NCBI GenBank assembly: GCA_003565095.1
Contig: PXDI01000386.1
Span: forward strand, 1 to 20,390
DNA length: 20,390 nt
Reading direction: 5' to 3'
From: PVC group bacterium
Lineage (GTDB): Bacteria > Verrucomicrobiota > Kiritimatiellia > UBA8416 > PXDI01
Shown: piece by piece, positions 1-7,215 of the stretch
How the letters are laid out: every line of letters begins with the position of its first letter
How positions within the stretch are numbered: the first letter of the stretch is position 1
Program-made: the position numbers and the translations under genes
The notes under the pieces: model-generated
The model's input: the letters and a program-made list of their open reading frames with translations, nothing else
Databases searched by the model: none
Told to the model about the DNA's origin: nothing

Positions 1-114
1 GATAATTAACAATCACGTTTTCACCAATCCATACTCTTGCATCTCTATAAATATCTGAATGCCAACACTCCATTTCTCCAGCACTCCAATTACCAGCGGC
101 CTTATGGGACGCTT

Positions 115-1371
115 ATGAAACAAAACAATAATTTGAATGGAAAAATGATCATGATGTCTGATATATTCAAGATAATGATTAAGAATAAGTCACTTATAAG
201 CGGACGAACAAAAGCATACAGCCATACAGTCTGTATCGGGCTGGTTGCGTGTTTGCAGCTTGCGGCGATTGACACAGCCATTGCAGAGGACTCCGGAGCC
301 ATCGACCAATTAACAGAGGCGTTTGGTGAGTTGCATATTGAACCGTTTGAATCTTTTATTGAAGATTTCTTGCAGAATATGCGGGAAGGACAGCATTTGA
401 CACAAGATGACCGGGAACGGGCAAACAGACGTTTTAGCTCATATTTCAATGAACTTTCCGCAAAACACGGGGTGCAAAGTAATTATCGCTTTGGAGAGCC
501 GGACCGAACCGAGTTCTATGTAAATGCTGTAAAAATGGCAATTATCGATCCCAATAAGCATGGGGGCTGGCCAGTTCGCTCCGGCATAAGCAGGATGGTC
601 TACCGGAACCTGCAGCAACAGATCAAAGAAGAGTTCGATGCATACCGGCTGCTAAGCGCTGCGCTTCCGGCGCTGCAGGAAACAGGCAACAGCGGATATG
701 CTATTAAGGCTTTTGAGACTCTGCTGGAAAAGGATCCTTTTCTTGCAAAACACCTTGTCGGGTTGTCGGCCGCCAATTTGTTCAATGCCGACTGGCTGAT
801 TGACCATTATCTAGACAGCGGACGCAAAGACATGGCTCGCAAGGTTGGGGAAATGGCGGCAGGGATTGATCATTGGGCTGGCCCCAAGGTCTACGGTGAA
901 TTACTGGAACAACTTGGCAATCTTGACGAAGCCGGCGCTGTTTTTCGACGAGGATTTGAAACCTACAACTCAATCGGTCCGCTTGTTGATTTTTACAGCC
1001 GCAACGCGGAGTATTTATCCGCGGACGGTATATCCAATCGGCAACGGCTGGAAGATCTGGGTGAAAAGGTCTTTCCTGAAGGAATGCAGAAAGTAATGCC
1101 GCCCGGATTTAACGACCGGCCTGTCAATGGGGTTTTGATCCGGACCGGCAGTTCATTGTCACGCAGTTACGGATTGCATGCCGGCAGCGTGGTGGTTGCT
1201 GTTGACGGCATAAAGGTTGAGAATCTTCTTCAATATAACTATATGCGGTATATTGATTTACAGAACAAACGAATCCACCTGATTTTCTGGCATGACGGGA
1301 AATACGGTGAAGCCGCGGTATGGGCTGACGAACGCCGTCTGGGTGTAAATTTGCAGGACTACAGGAATTAG
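115..1371 (+). CDS. Exported protein of unknown function, TPR-like middle and PDZ-like C-terminus
   Basis: I do not recognise a named family. A hydrophobic stretch (about residues 37-56 from this start) ends in AIA before an acidic ED, which looks like a signal peptide cleaved near AIA|ED, so the mature protein is probably periplasmic. The middle is helical and contains at least one TPR-like helix pair (around YGELLEQLGNLDEAGAVFRRG). The last ~85 residues resemble a PDZ fold: GLHAGSVVVAVDGIKVENL is the usual carboxylate-loop/strand pattern. The start is uncertain. The frame is open from an ATG at 37, but ATGs at 115, 145, 151 and 154 give a more reasonable signal peptide; GGGAC precedes 115 and GGAAA precedes 145/151. 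It is AT-richer than its neighbours, especially in the first 150 bases. The stop lies 13 bases before deoB, so the two are likely co-transcribed, although nothing in the sequence ties this protein to nucleoside metabolism. Confidence 0.75.
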   Translation: MKQNNNLNGKMIMMSDIFKIMIKNKSLISGRTKAYSHTVCIGLVACLQLAAIDTAIAEDSGAIDQLTEAFGELHIEPFESFIEDFLQNMREGQHLTQDDRERANRRFSSYFNELSAKHGVQSNYRFGEPDRTEFYVNAVKMAIIDPNKHGGWPVRSGISRMVYRNLQQQIKEEFDAYRLLSAALPALQETGNSGYAIKAFETLLEKDPFLAKHLVGLSAANLFNADWLIDHYLDSGRKDMARKVGEMAAGIDHWAGPKVYGELLEQLGNLDEAGAVFRRGFETYNSIGPLVDFYSRNAEYLSADGISNRQRLEDLGEKVFPEGMQKVMPPGFNDRPVNGVLIRTGSSLSRSYGLHAGSVVVAVDGIKVENLLQYNYMRYIDLQNKRIHLIFWHDGKYGEAAVWADERRLGVNLQDYRN

Positions 1372-1384
1372 CCGAGGTGGTCTG

Positions 1385-2575
1385 ATGAACAACATGACTT
1401 CTTCAGCGGTTTACCTGATCGTGCTGGATTCTGTGGGAATCGGCGCGGCACCGGATGCCGCGGAATACGGCGACAGCGGGGCCAATACCCTTGCAAACAC
1501 CGCTGCGGCGGCCGGCGGACTTAACACCCCGGTAATGCAACGCTGGGGCCTTGGCAACATTCCCGCACTGCTGCCCGTAGGTCTTGATATCAAGGGAGTT
1601 GCGCCGACCACAAAGCCAACCGCATGCTACGGAGCCATGCAGGAACTCTCCTGTGGCAAGGACACAACAACCGGACACTGGGAAATGGCGGGCATCCTGC
1701 TCGAACAGTGTTTTTCTATCTTTCCGCCCGGACCACCGGCCTTCCCCGCAGAATTATTAAACGCTTTTTCTGCGGCCACCGGGAGAGCATGCCTCGGCAA
1801 CTGCGCGGCAAGCGGAACTAAAATAATCCAACAACTTGGCGTTGAACATCTGCAATCCGGCAAATGGATTGTCTATACCAGCGCGGATTCGGTTTTTCAA
1901 ATTGCCGCACATGAAGAAATAATACCGCTGCATGAATTATACCGCGCCTGCGATATAGCACGTGAACTATGCAATCCGCTGCACGTGGGCCGTGTTATTG
2001 CACGCCCGTTCACCGGCGGTCCCGCGGCTTTCACGCGTACCGGCAACCGACGCGATTTTTCCTACCCGCTGCCAGAACCAACCGTGCTTGATCATCTGAA
2101 AAACGCCGGCATCAATGTCACCACTGTCGGCAAGCTCGATGATATCTTCAATCACCGCGGCTTCCATCAGAGTATTCATGTCGAAACCAGTGCGGAGGCA
2201 GAGCAAGCAGTACTGGAACTGGCGGCCGGCGGCCCCGCCGGACTGGTTTTCGCCAATCTGATTGATTTCGACATGCTTTACGGACACCGGCGTAATCCGC
2301 ACGGTTATGCGACGGCATTGGCTGAAACCGATAAGTTTCTTGGAAAACTTGAGCAATTACTCCGTCCAGGGGATCTGATTATTATTACCGCCGATCACGG
2401 AAACGATCCGACATTCCCCGGCTCAGACCATACCCGTGAGTTTGTTCCGCTACTGGTGCGTGGTGCTGAACCGCCGCGTTCTGTCGGCATCAGGCACGGC
2501 TTTTATGACATAGCAAAGTCGTTATGCGCCCATTTTGCCGTGCAAGCGGACGTCAAGGGCGAGAGCTTTCTGTAA
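1385..2575 (+). CDS. deoB: Phosphopentomutase
   Basis: Interconverts (deoxy)ribose-1-phosphate and (deoxy)ribose-5-phosphate in the cytoplasm, joining nucleoside phosphorolysis to the pentose phosphate pathway. The 396-residue length fits the family. Alkaline-phosphatase-superfamily metal motifs are present in order: VLDSVGIGAAPDA at the N-terminus (first metal Asp at about residue 15), GKDTTTGHWEMAG around residues 91-103, which carries the phosphorylated Thr, and ADHGNDPTFPGSDHTRE near the C-terminus with the Asp/His ligands for two Mn ions. The start is supported by GAGGTGG at 1374-1380, four bases before the ATG; a second Met three codons later is less well placed. The stop overlaps the next ATG by one base (TAATG). 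Purine nucleoside phosphorylase, which makes its substrate, lies three genes downstream in the same cluster. Confidence 0.96.
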   Translation: MNNMTSSAVYLIVLDSVGIGAAPDAAEYGDSGANTLANTAAAAGGLNTPVMQRWGLGNIPALLPVGLDIKGVAPTTKPTACYGAMQELSCGKDTTTGHWEMAGILLEQCFSIFPPGPPAFPAELLNAFSAATGRACLGNCAASGTKIIQQLGVEHLQSGKWIVYTSADSVFQIAAHEEIIPLHELYRACDIARELCNPLHVGRVIARPFTGGPAAFTRTGNRRDFSYPLPEPTVLDHLKNAGINVTTVGKLDDIFNHRGFHQSIHVETSAEAEQAVLELAAGGPAGLVFANLIDFDMLYGHRRNPHGYATALAETDKFLGKLEQLLRPGDLIIITADHGNDPTFPGSDHTREFVPLLVRGAEPPRSVGIRHGFYDIAKSLCAHFAVQADVKGESFL

Positions 2576-2913
2576 TGAAACCAACCGCATTCCAGACCGC
2601 AGTTTACCGCGTTGTCAGCAGAATTCCGCCCGGCCGGGTTGCTTCCTATAAACAGGTGGCGGCGGCGCTGAAATGCGGCTCCGCGCGCGCGGTCGGACAG
2701 GCACTGCGCTGTAATCCGTTTGCCCCGCAGGTTCCCTGCCATCGCGTAATCGCCGCCGACCTCAGTCCGGGAGGCTTTCAGGGCGCAGCGGCAGGCAGTA
2801 CCGTGAAAAACAAACTGAATCTGCTGGCAAAGGAAGGTGTCCGCTTTGTCAACGGACGCCTCGCCGACCCGGGGCGCATGCTCGAAGGCTCATTTTTCTG
2901 GACGCGGGACTGA
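2575..2913 (+). CDS. Short MGMT/Ogt-like methyltransferase domain protein with active-site Cys
   Basis: Matches the DNA-binding/catalytic domain of O6-alkylguanine-DNA alkyltransferases. The helix-turn-helix carries ASYKQVAAAL and the arginine-finger segment RAVGQALRCNP, followed by the active-site motif PCHRVI with Cys at residue 55. At 112 residues it lacks the N-terminal ribonuclease-H-like domain of full-length Ogt (about 170 residues) and is the size of alkyltransferase-like (ATL) proteins. ATLs, however, usually carry Trp or Ala in place of this Cys. It could therefore be a minimal alkyl-acceptor repair protein or a lesion sensor that retained Cys. I chose the ATG at 2575, which overlaps the deoB stop by one base and so suggests translational coupling; an in-frame ATG at 2524 inside deoB would add only low-complexity basic sequence. 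The next gene starts 12 bases downstream. Confidence 0.9.
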   Translation: MKPTAFQTAVYRVVSRIPPGRVASYKQVAAALKCGSARAVGQALRCNPFAPQVPCHRVIAADLSPGGFQGAAAGSTVKNKLNLLAKEGVRFVNGRLADPGRMLEGSFFWTRD

Positions 2914-2925
2914 TTTCAATGTTCA

Positions 2926-4380
2926 ATGCCTTGTATGAAGGATGCGGATGCCAGTACACAGTTACAAATCGTGGTAATCGATGATGACCCGATGATGCTG
3001 GAAAGCATCGGTGCCGCGCTATCCAGCATTACTCAGAAGACCCGCACATTTCTCCAGCCGCTGGAAGCCATTGAGTGGATCAGGAAAAACGGCGCGGATA
3101 TTGTTGTCTGCGATATCTGCATGCCGCGCTGTGACGGTTTCACCGTCCTCAAAAAAGTAAAAGAGGCCGCCCCGGAATGCGCCGTGATTTTTATCACTGC
3201 GTTCGGCCAGACCGATACTGCAGTACGCGCCCTGCGTGAAGGAGCCGCTGATTTCTTTCTGAAACCTTTTACGCTGGAGGATTTACAGGCGGCAATTGAA
3301 CGAACAAGCCGTTTCCGTATTCTTGCCAAGCGTCAGGCCATTATGCAGGAAAACACCCATGCCCTGCATAACGAACGGAAAAACCATCATGGCAACCGCT
3401 ACCTGATGATCAGCCGCAATCCGGTTATGCAACAAATGGCGCGTGACATTGTTTCGATTGCCGAAACCAATGCGACGGTCCTTATTCTGGGTGAGAGCGG
3501 GGTCGGCAAGGAGCTGATTGCCCATGCACTGCATGATTCAAGTCCACGCCGCAACCGGCCGCTGTTAACAGTGAACTGTCCGTCTATTCCGGAAGAACTT
3601 TTTGAATCGGAGATTTTCGGTCACCGGCGCGGCGCTTATACCGGCGCAACCGAAACACGTGAAGGTTATGTGGGGGCCGCCGAAGGCGGTACTTTGTTTC
3701 TGGATGAAATCGGCGATTTGCCGCTGCGTTCACAGGCGAAAATACTGCGGCTGCTTGAACAACGCGTTTACGCACCGGTGGGTGAACATCTTGAACGCGA
3801 AGCCGATGTGCGGATAATCGCCGCCACTAACCAGCATCTGGAAACCGCTGTGGAACAGAAACATTTCAGGGCCGACCTCTTTTACCGGCTGAGCGTCTGC
3901 ACCATCCGTGTGCCGGCACTGCGGGAGAGACCGGAAGACATTCCGCTGCTGGCGGAATTTTTCGCCGTCCACTTTTCAGAAGAAACGGGACGCCATATCG
4001 AGGGTCTTGAGCAAAGCGCTATCGACCTGCTCACTGCCCATAGTTTCCCCGGTAATGTCCGTGAATTACGCAATATTATAGAAAGTGCCGTCATCCATGC
4101 CAGACATCCCGGCAAGCTCACAGCGCAAGACCTGCCGGCACTCAAAAGCCCCCCGCTTAACCCTCCGCCGCAAAAGGAAAACGCATCCGCAGCCGGATCA
4201 GTTTTTGGTTCGTTACGACTGGACGAAGTTGAAGAACAGTTGATCGATCAGGCGCTGCAGCAAACCGATGGTAATGTTTCGGCGGCGGCCAGGTTGCTGG
4301 GAGTTTCACGCGGAAAACTGCGCCGCCGCCTGGAAATGCGCAGTATACTGCATAAAACGCCGGAAAAGAGCACACCATGA
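2926..4380 (+). CDS. NtrC-family sigma-54-dependent response regulator (orphan)
   Basis: A 484-residue transcription activator with three domains. Receiver (about 13-130): acidic pocket DDD at 19-21, phospho-acceptor Asp63 in VVCDICMP, Thr91, and Lys113 in FFLKPF. AAA+ sigma-54 activator (about 165-395): Walker A GESGVGKE at 189-196, sigma-54 loop GAYTGA at 236-241 (Tyr in place of the usual Phe), Walker B GTLFLDEIGD, and the RADLFYRL and LRERPEDI motifs. Fis-type helix-turn-helix (about 436-475): NVSAAARLLGVSRGKLRRRL. When phosphorylated it should remodel sigma-54 RNA polymerase at promoters with upstream sites. No sensor histidine kinase is encoded in the window, so its input is unknown. 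The start at 2926 has no clear ribosome binding site, and an ATG at 2935 is equally possible. Its TGA overlaps the start of the phosphorylase gene (ATGA at 4377). Confidence 0.96.
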   Translation: MPCMKDADASTQLQIVVIDDDPMMLESIGAALSSITQKTRTFLQPLEAIEWIRKNGADIVVCDICMPRCDGFTVLKKVKEAAPECAVIFITAFGQTDTAVRALREGAADFFLKPFTLEDLQAAIERTSRFRILAKRQAIMQENTHALHNERKNHHGNRYLMISRNPVMQQMARDIVSIAETNATVLILGESGVGKELIAHALHDSSPRRNRPLLTVNCPSIPEELFESEIFGHRRGAYTGATETREGYVGAAEGGTLFLDEIGDLPLRSQAKILRLLEQRVYAPVGEHLEREADVRIIAATNQHLETAVEQKHFRADLFYRLSVCTIRVPALRERPEDIPLLAEFFAVHFSEETGRHIEGLEQSAIDLLTAHSFPGNVRELRNIIESAVIHARHPGKLTAQDLPALKSPPLNPPPQKENASAAGSVFGSLRLDEVEEQLIDQALQQTDGNVSAAARLLGVSRGKLRRRLEMRSILHKTPEKSTP

Positions 4381-5228
4381 ACGAATTACTTTCAACTGCC
4401 GACATGCAGAATATGGATGAATGTTGCAACCGGCTGATCTCGCAGCTCGGCATTGACGGGAATATTGACGGAGTCTGTATTCTGGGCTCCGGCTGGGCAG
4501 ACGGCGGCAAACATGCCGGCCGCGGGAAGTGCATCTCTTATGACCGGATTCCGGTACTGGGAAAGACCGGCGTGGACGGACATTCGGGACAGGCGGCAAT
4601 CTGGAATGTGCAAGACCGGTGCTGGCTGGCTTTTGAGGGGCGGCGGCATTGGTATGAGGGCGCGGGCTGGGCTCCCTTGGCGTTTCCGGTATATGTTGCT
4701 CGTATTCTCCAGGCCGGTGCGCTGCTGCTTACCAACGCCGCCGGCGGACTGAATCCCAAACTGCAACGTGGATCATTTATGATTACCGCGGATCACATCA
4801 ATGCGATGGGTGTCAATCCCTTGCAGGGAGCGCACAACCCTTTCTGGGGTGAACGTTTCCCGGATCAGTCTGTGCTGTACGACCAGAATATGCGCAAAAC
4901 CGCGCTGGATGCCGCCCGGGAACTGAAGCTGGATGCCATGGAAGGGGTTTATATCGGTGTGGCGGGTCCGACTTATGAAACCCCCGCGGAAATTCGCGCT
5001 TTCCGTATGATGGGTGCCGACGCAATCGGAATGTCTACAGTTCCTGAAGCGATCCTGGGAAATGCCTGCGGCCTGCGGATTTGTGCGGTATCGCACATCA
5101 GCAACGTGGCGGCCGGAATAAGCGCGGATCGCCTCTCGCATTCAGATGTAATCGCCCTGCCGGAAAGCACCGCAGCCAAGATGGGCCGTTTTATTGCGGA
5201 GCTGCTTCCCAGGCTTTCAGCGTGTTAA
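4377..5228 (+). CDS. punA: Purine nucleoside phosphorylase, trimeric (PNP-I/MTAP) type
   Basis: Cleaves purine (deoxy)nucleosides with phosphate to free base and (deoxy)ribose-1-phosphate in the cytoplasm. Trimeric-class motifs appear in order: ILGSGWAD (phosphate loop), GVDGHSGQ, GRRHWYEG (His of the phosphate site), LLTNAAGGLN, GPTYETPAEIR (Glu near the ribose/base site), GMSTVPEAILG, and SHISNVAAG, whose Asn occupies the position that selects 6-oxopurines such as inosine and guanosine. The 283-residue length is normal. The ATG overlaps the preceding TGA, with GAG six bases upstream. It shares the cluster with deoB, which uses its product. The last 38 bases overlap the 3' end of the convergent glycosyltransferase gene. 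5'-methylthioadenosine phosphorylase is a close alternative, but the SHISN element favours a 6-oxopurine enzyme. Confidence 0.92.
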   Translation: MNELLSTADMQNMDECCNRLISQLGIDGNIDGVCILGSGWADGGKHAGRGKCISYDRIPVLGKTGVDGHSGQAAIWNVQDRCWLAFEGRRHWYEGAGWAPLAFPVYVARILQAGALLLTNAAGGLNPKLQRGSFMITADHINAMGVNPLQGAHNPFWGERFPDQSVLYDQNMRKTALDAARELKLDAMEGVYIGVAGPTYETPAEIRAFRMMGADAIGMSTVPEAILGNACGLRICAVSHISNVAAGISADRLSHSDVIALPESTAAKMGRFIAELLPRLSAC

Positions 5229-7116
5229 TATAACGCGGGTAACCCGGGCGCAGCTCCACGGCCGTACGCAATGCATCCCCCGCCTGCGCATGTTCGTTAT
5301 TATTCCAGTATGCCCCTCCCAGCGCATGCCGGGTTTCGGCATCTGCGGGAGCCAATGCCACCGCCTGCTGCAAAAGATTCACCGCTTCCTCGTTGTCGCC
5401 TTCATGCATGGCGCAAATGCCGGCGCCCTGCCAGGCGCGCGCATTGCGCGCATTGAACAGACGGGCCGAATTGAAATAATGGCGCGCCCCGCTGATATCG
5501 CCGCGGCGCAGTTTTTCCACCCCCATATTCACTAGCGCACCGTCATGATCCGGACGCCGCAACAGGCAGGCATGATAACACTCAAGGGCTGAATCATGGT
5601 GCCCCATCAACCCATACACCGTGCCAAGACCGAACCACGCCTCCGCACTTTCAGGATTCAGTAGAATGGCTTCGGCAAACAGGCTGCCGGCAGCCTCCGC
5701 TTTACCGCGTACGGAAAGCGCGCTGGCGGCCAGCAGCTTGTGCTCAGCTTGAAAACTGAACGGCGCGACATGGCCGGCGGGAACCTGCGCCGCTGCCAGT
5801 GCCGCAAGCAGAACCGCGGCTGTCAACGTTCGCCTCCGCCATGTGCCGTTTCTTGCAACAGCATAAAGATGCAATACCGCCGCGCCGGCCAGAATATACA
5901 GCAAGGGCAGTACCGGCGCACGGTAGCGGGAGGTCACGAACACCACAACAATACTGGCGCAATACACCAGCACCACGCTGCCGATCCAGCGGCCGTTACG
6001 GCCCCACGCACCGCAAAGCGCCGCCACAAGGCCCGTAACAGCCAGCGGCAGCAGTATGCCGTTTGGCCACCATCCGCGGCGCACACCGCCCAGCAAAACC
6101 CGCAACACGCGTGAATCGCCGCGGGCGGTATAGATATCAAGATTGCGCGGAACTTCACGACCATTGAGCAGCACCAGCCCCTTATGCAACATCACACGTG
6201 CGGCCCGGACCGGTTGTGTTACCCAGAAGCGGACCGCCCGTGCAATAAAGAACCTATCAGCCTCCACGGAATCAGTTGCACCGTGATCAAACGGCATCAA
6301 CAGCAACCGGTCCCAGTCAAGTCCGGGCCGGATCCAGATTGATGACGGATATTCCGGATTGTTGCCAAGATAAAGATTAATCCCGCCATTAATTGAGACC
6401 GGCACAAAGTATCCCGAGGCGACATAATTACGCGCTGTTACCGGGGCGATTGCCAGCAGCATGCCGCAGGTGACCGCCGCAAGCGCGCGCCGTCGTTCAC
6501 GTACCGCCGCGCCAAGCGCGGTCCAGCCCAGCAGCAACGGCAGCAATAACAGCATATTCGCCAGCACCAGCGCACCCAGCCCGGCCGTCAACCCGGCCAG
6601 AAAACCGTAACGCGGAGCCCCCTCCTGTAAAAAACGCCCCCCCGCCAGCACCATGGCCAGCAGGGCCACTGAACCAAGTGCCGCCGGCAAGAGTTGCGCA
6701 CTGACAAACAGCAGCGGCGCACACAATGCCACCAGCAATGGCGGCAGCCAGGCCAACCGCCAGCCCAGCAACTGCCGGGCCAGCAAGGCGGTCAACAAAG
6801 CGGTCAGAGCGGTTAATAACGAATGCACCACACGCACGCGTCCGGGATATGGGCCGGTCACGGCATATACCCCCCGCAGCCACCACACAAACAGCGGCGG
6901 CTGCCAGTATGGTTCGTCCAGATCGGGAGCGGTCTGGCCGGATGCCTGCTGATGGTAATAGGCGGCATCAACCAGCGGCAGCGACAGTGTCGGATCATGC
7001 CGGGTTTCATATACATAAAACAAATGGACCGCCAGCGCCAAAAAAACTGCCGCTGCAACAGCGCTCACTCCGGCTTTCTCCCCGGAAATATAATGCCAAA
7101 CACGCTCCGGTTTCAT
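5191..7116 (-). CDS. Membrane GT-C (GT39/PMT-like) glycosyltransferase with C-terminal TPRs
   Basis: A 641-residue inner-membrane protein. The first ~440 residues hold many hydrophobic helices (for example 15-35, 87-115 and 120-155). The first extracytoplasmic loop carries Asp50 in LVDAAYYHQ and the YWQPPLFVWW segment, the arrangement seen in GT39/ArnT-type GT-C enzymes that use polyprenyl-phosphate sugars. A later loop has NGGINLYLGNNPEYPSS, common in bacterial members. Residues ~465-640 form about five TPRs, such as AEAWFGLGTVYGLMGHHDSAL and DAETRHALGGAYWNNNEHAQA. The donor and acceptor cannot be read from the sequence; protein or lipid glycosylation at the outer face of the membrane is the family-level expectation. 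The start is preceded by a weak GGCGGA. Its 3' end overlaps the phosphorylase gene on the other strand, and its promoter region faces the kinase gene. Confidence 0.88.
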   Translation of the reverse strand: MKPERVWHYISGEKAGVSAVAAAVFLALAVHLFYVYETRHDPTLSLPLVDAAYYHQQASGQTAPDLDEPYWQPPLFVWWLRGVYAVTGPYPGRVRVVHSLLTALTALLTALLARQLLGWRLAWLPPLLVALCAPLLFVSAQLLPAALGSVALLAMVLAGGRFLQEGAPRYGFLAGLTAGLGALVLANMLLLLPLLLGWTALGAAVRERRRALAAVTCGMLLAIAPVTARNYVASGYFVPVSINGGINLYLGNNPEYPSSIWIRPGLDWDRLLLMPFDHGATDSVEADRFFIARAVRFWVTQPVRAARVMLHKGLVLLNGREVPRNLDIYTARGDSRVLRVLLGGVRRGWWPNGILLPLAVTGLVAALCGAWGRNGRWIGSVVLVYCASIVVVFVTSRYRAPVLPLLYILAGAAVLHLYAVARNGTWRRRTLTAAVLLAALAAAQVPAGHVAPFSFQAEHKLLAASALSVRGKAEAAGSLFAEAILLNPESAEAWFGLGTVYGLMGHHDSALECYHACLLRRPDHDGALVNMGVEKLRRGDISGARHYFNSARLFNARNARAWQGAGICAMHEGDNEEAVNLLQQAVALAPADAETRHALGGAYWNNNEHAQAGDALRTAVELRPGYPRYINTLKAWEAAPQ

Positions 7117-7122
7117 TCCGCC

Positions 7123-7152
7123 ACACTAACGCACATCCTAACACAATGACAA
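7123..7152 (-). promoter_or_regulatory. Weak candidate promoter for the glycosyltransferase gene
   Basis: On the minus strand, TTGTCA (7147-7152) is separated by 18 bases from TAGTGT (7123-7128), which ends six bases before the ATG. The -35 is good but the -10 matches only half of the consensus. It is listed because the spacing mirrors the better leaderless-type promoters found near 17000. On the plus strand of the same 99-base gap, TTGACG at 7176 has no well-spaced -10 for the kinase gene. Confidence 0.2.
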
Positions 7153-7215
7153 TTGAAAACAATAAAGGGTACTGCTTGACGTGAGCGCAAAAACAGGACA
7201 GGCTATGAAGTAATT

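Noticed and set aside
46..51. Promoter -10 (TATAAA) before the first gene
   Set aside because: No -35 is found at 16-18 bases upstream in the visible sequence, and the window starts too close to judge.
2524..2574. Upstream ATG for the MGMT-like gene inside deoB
   Set aside because: The added 17 residues are the out-of-frame reading of conserved deoB sequence; the ATG at 2575 overlapping the deoB stop is the better start.
7176..7209. Sigma70 promoter for the kinase gene (TTGACG then TATGAA)
   Set aside because: The spacing is 22 bases, outside the functional range, and no better -10 lies at 16-18 bases.
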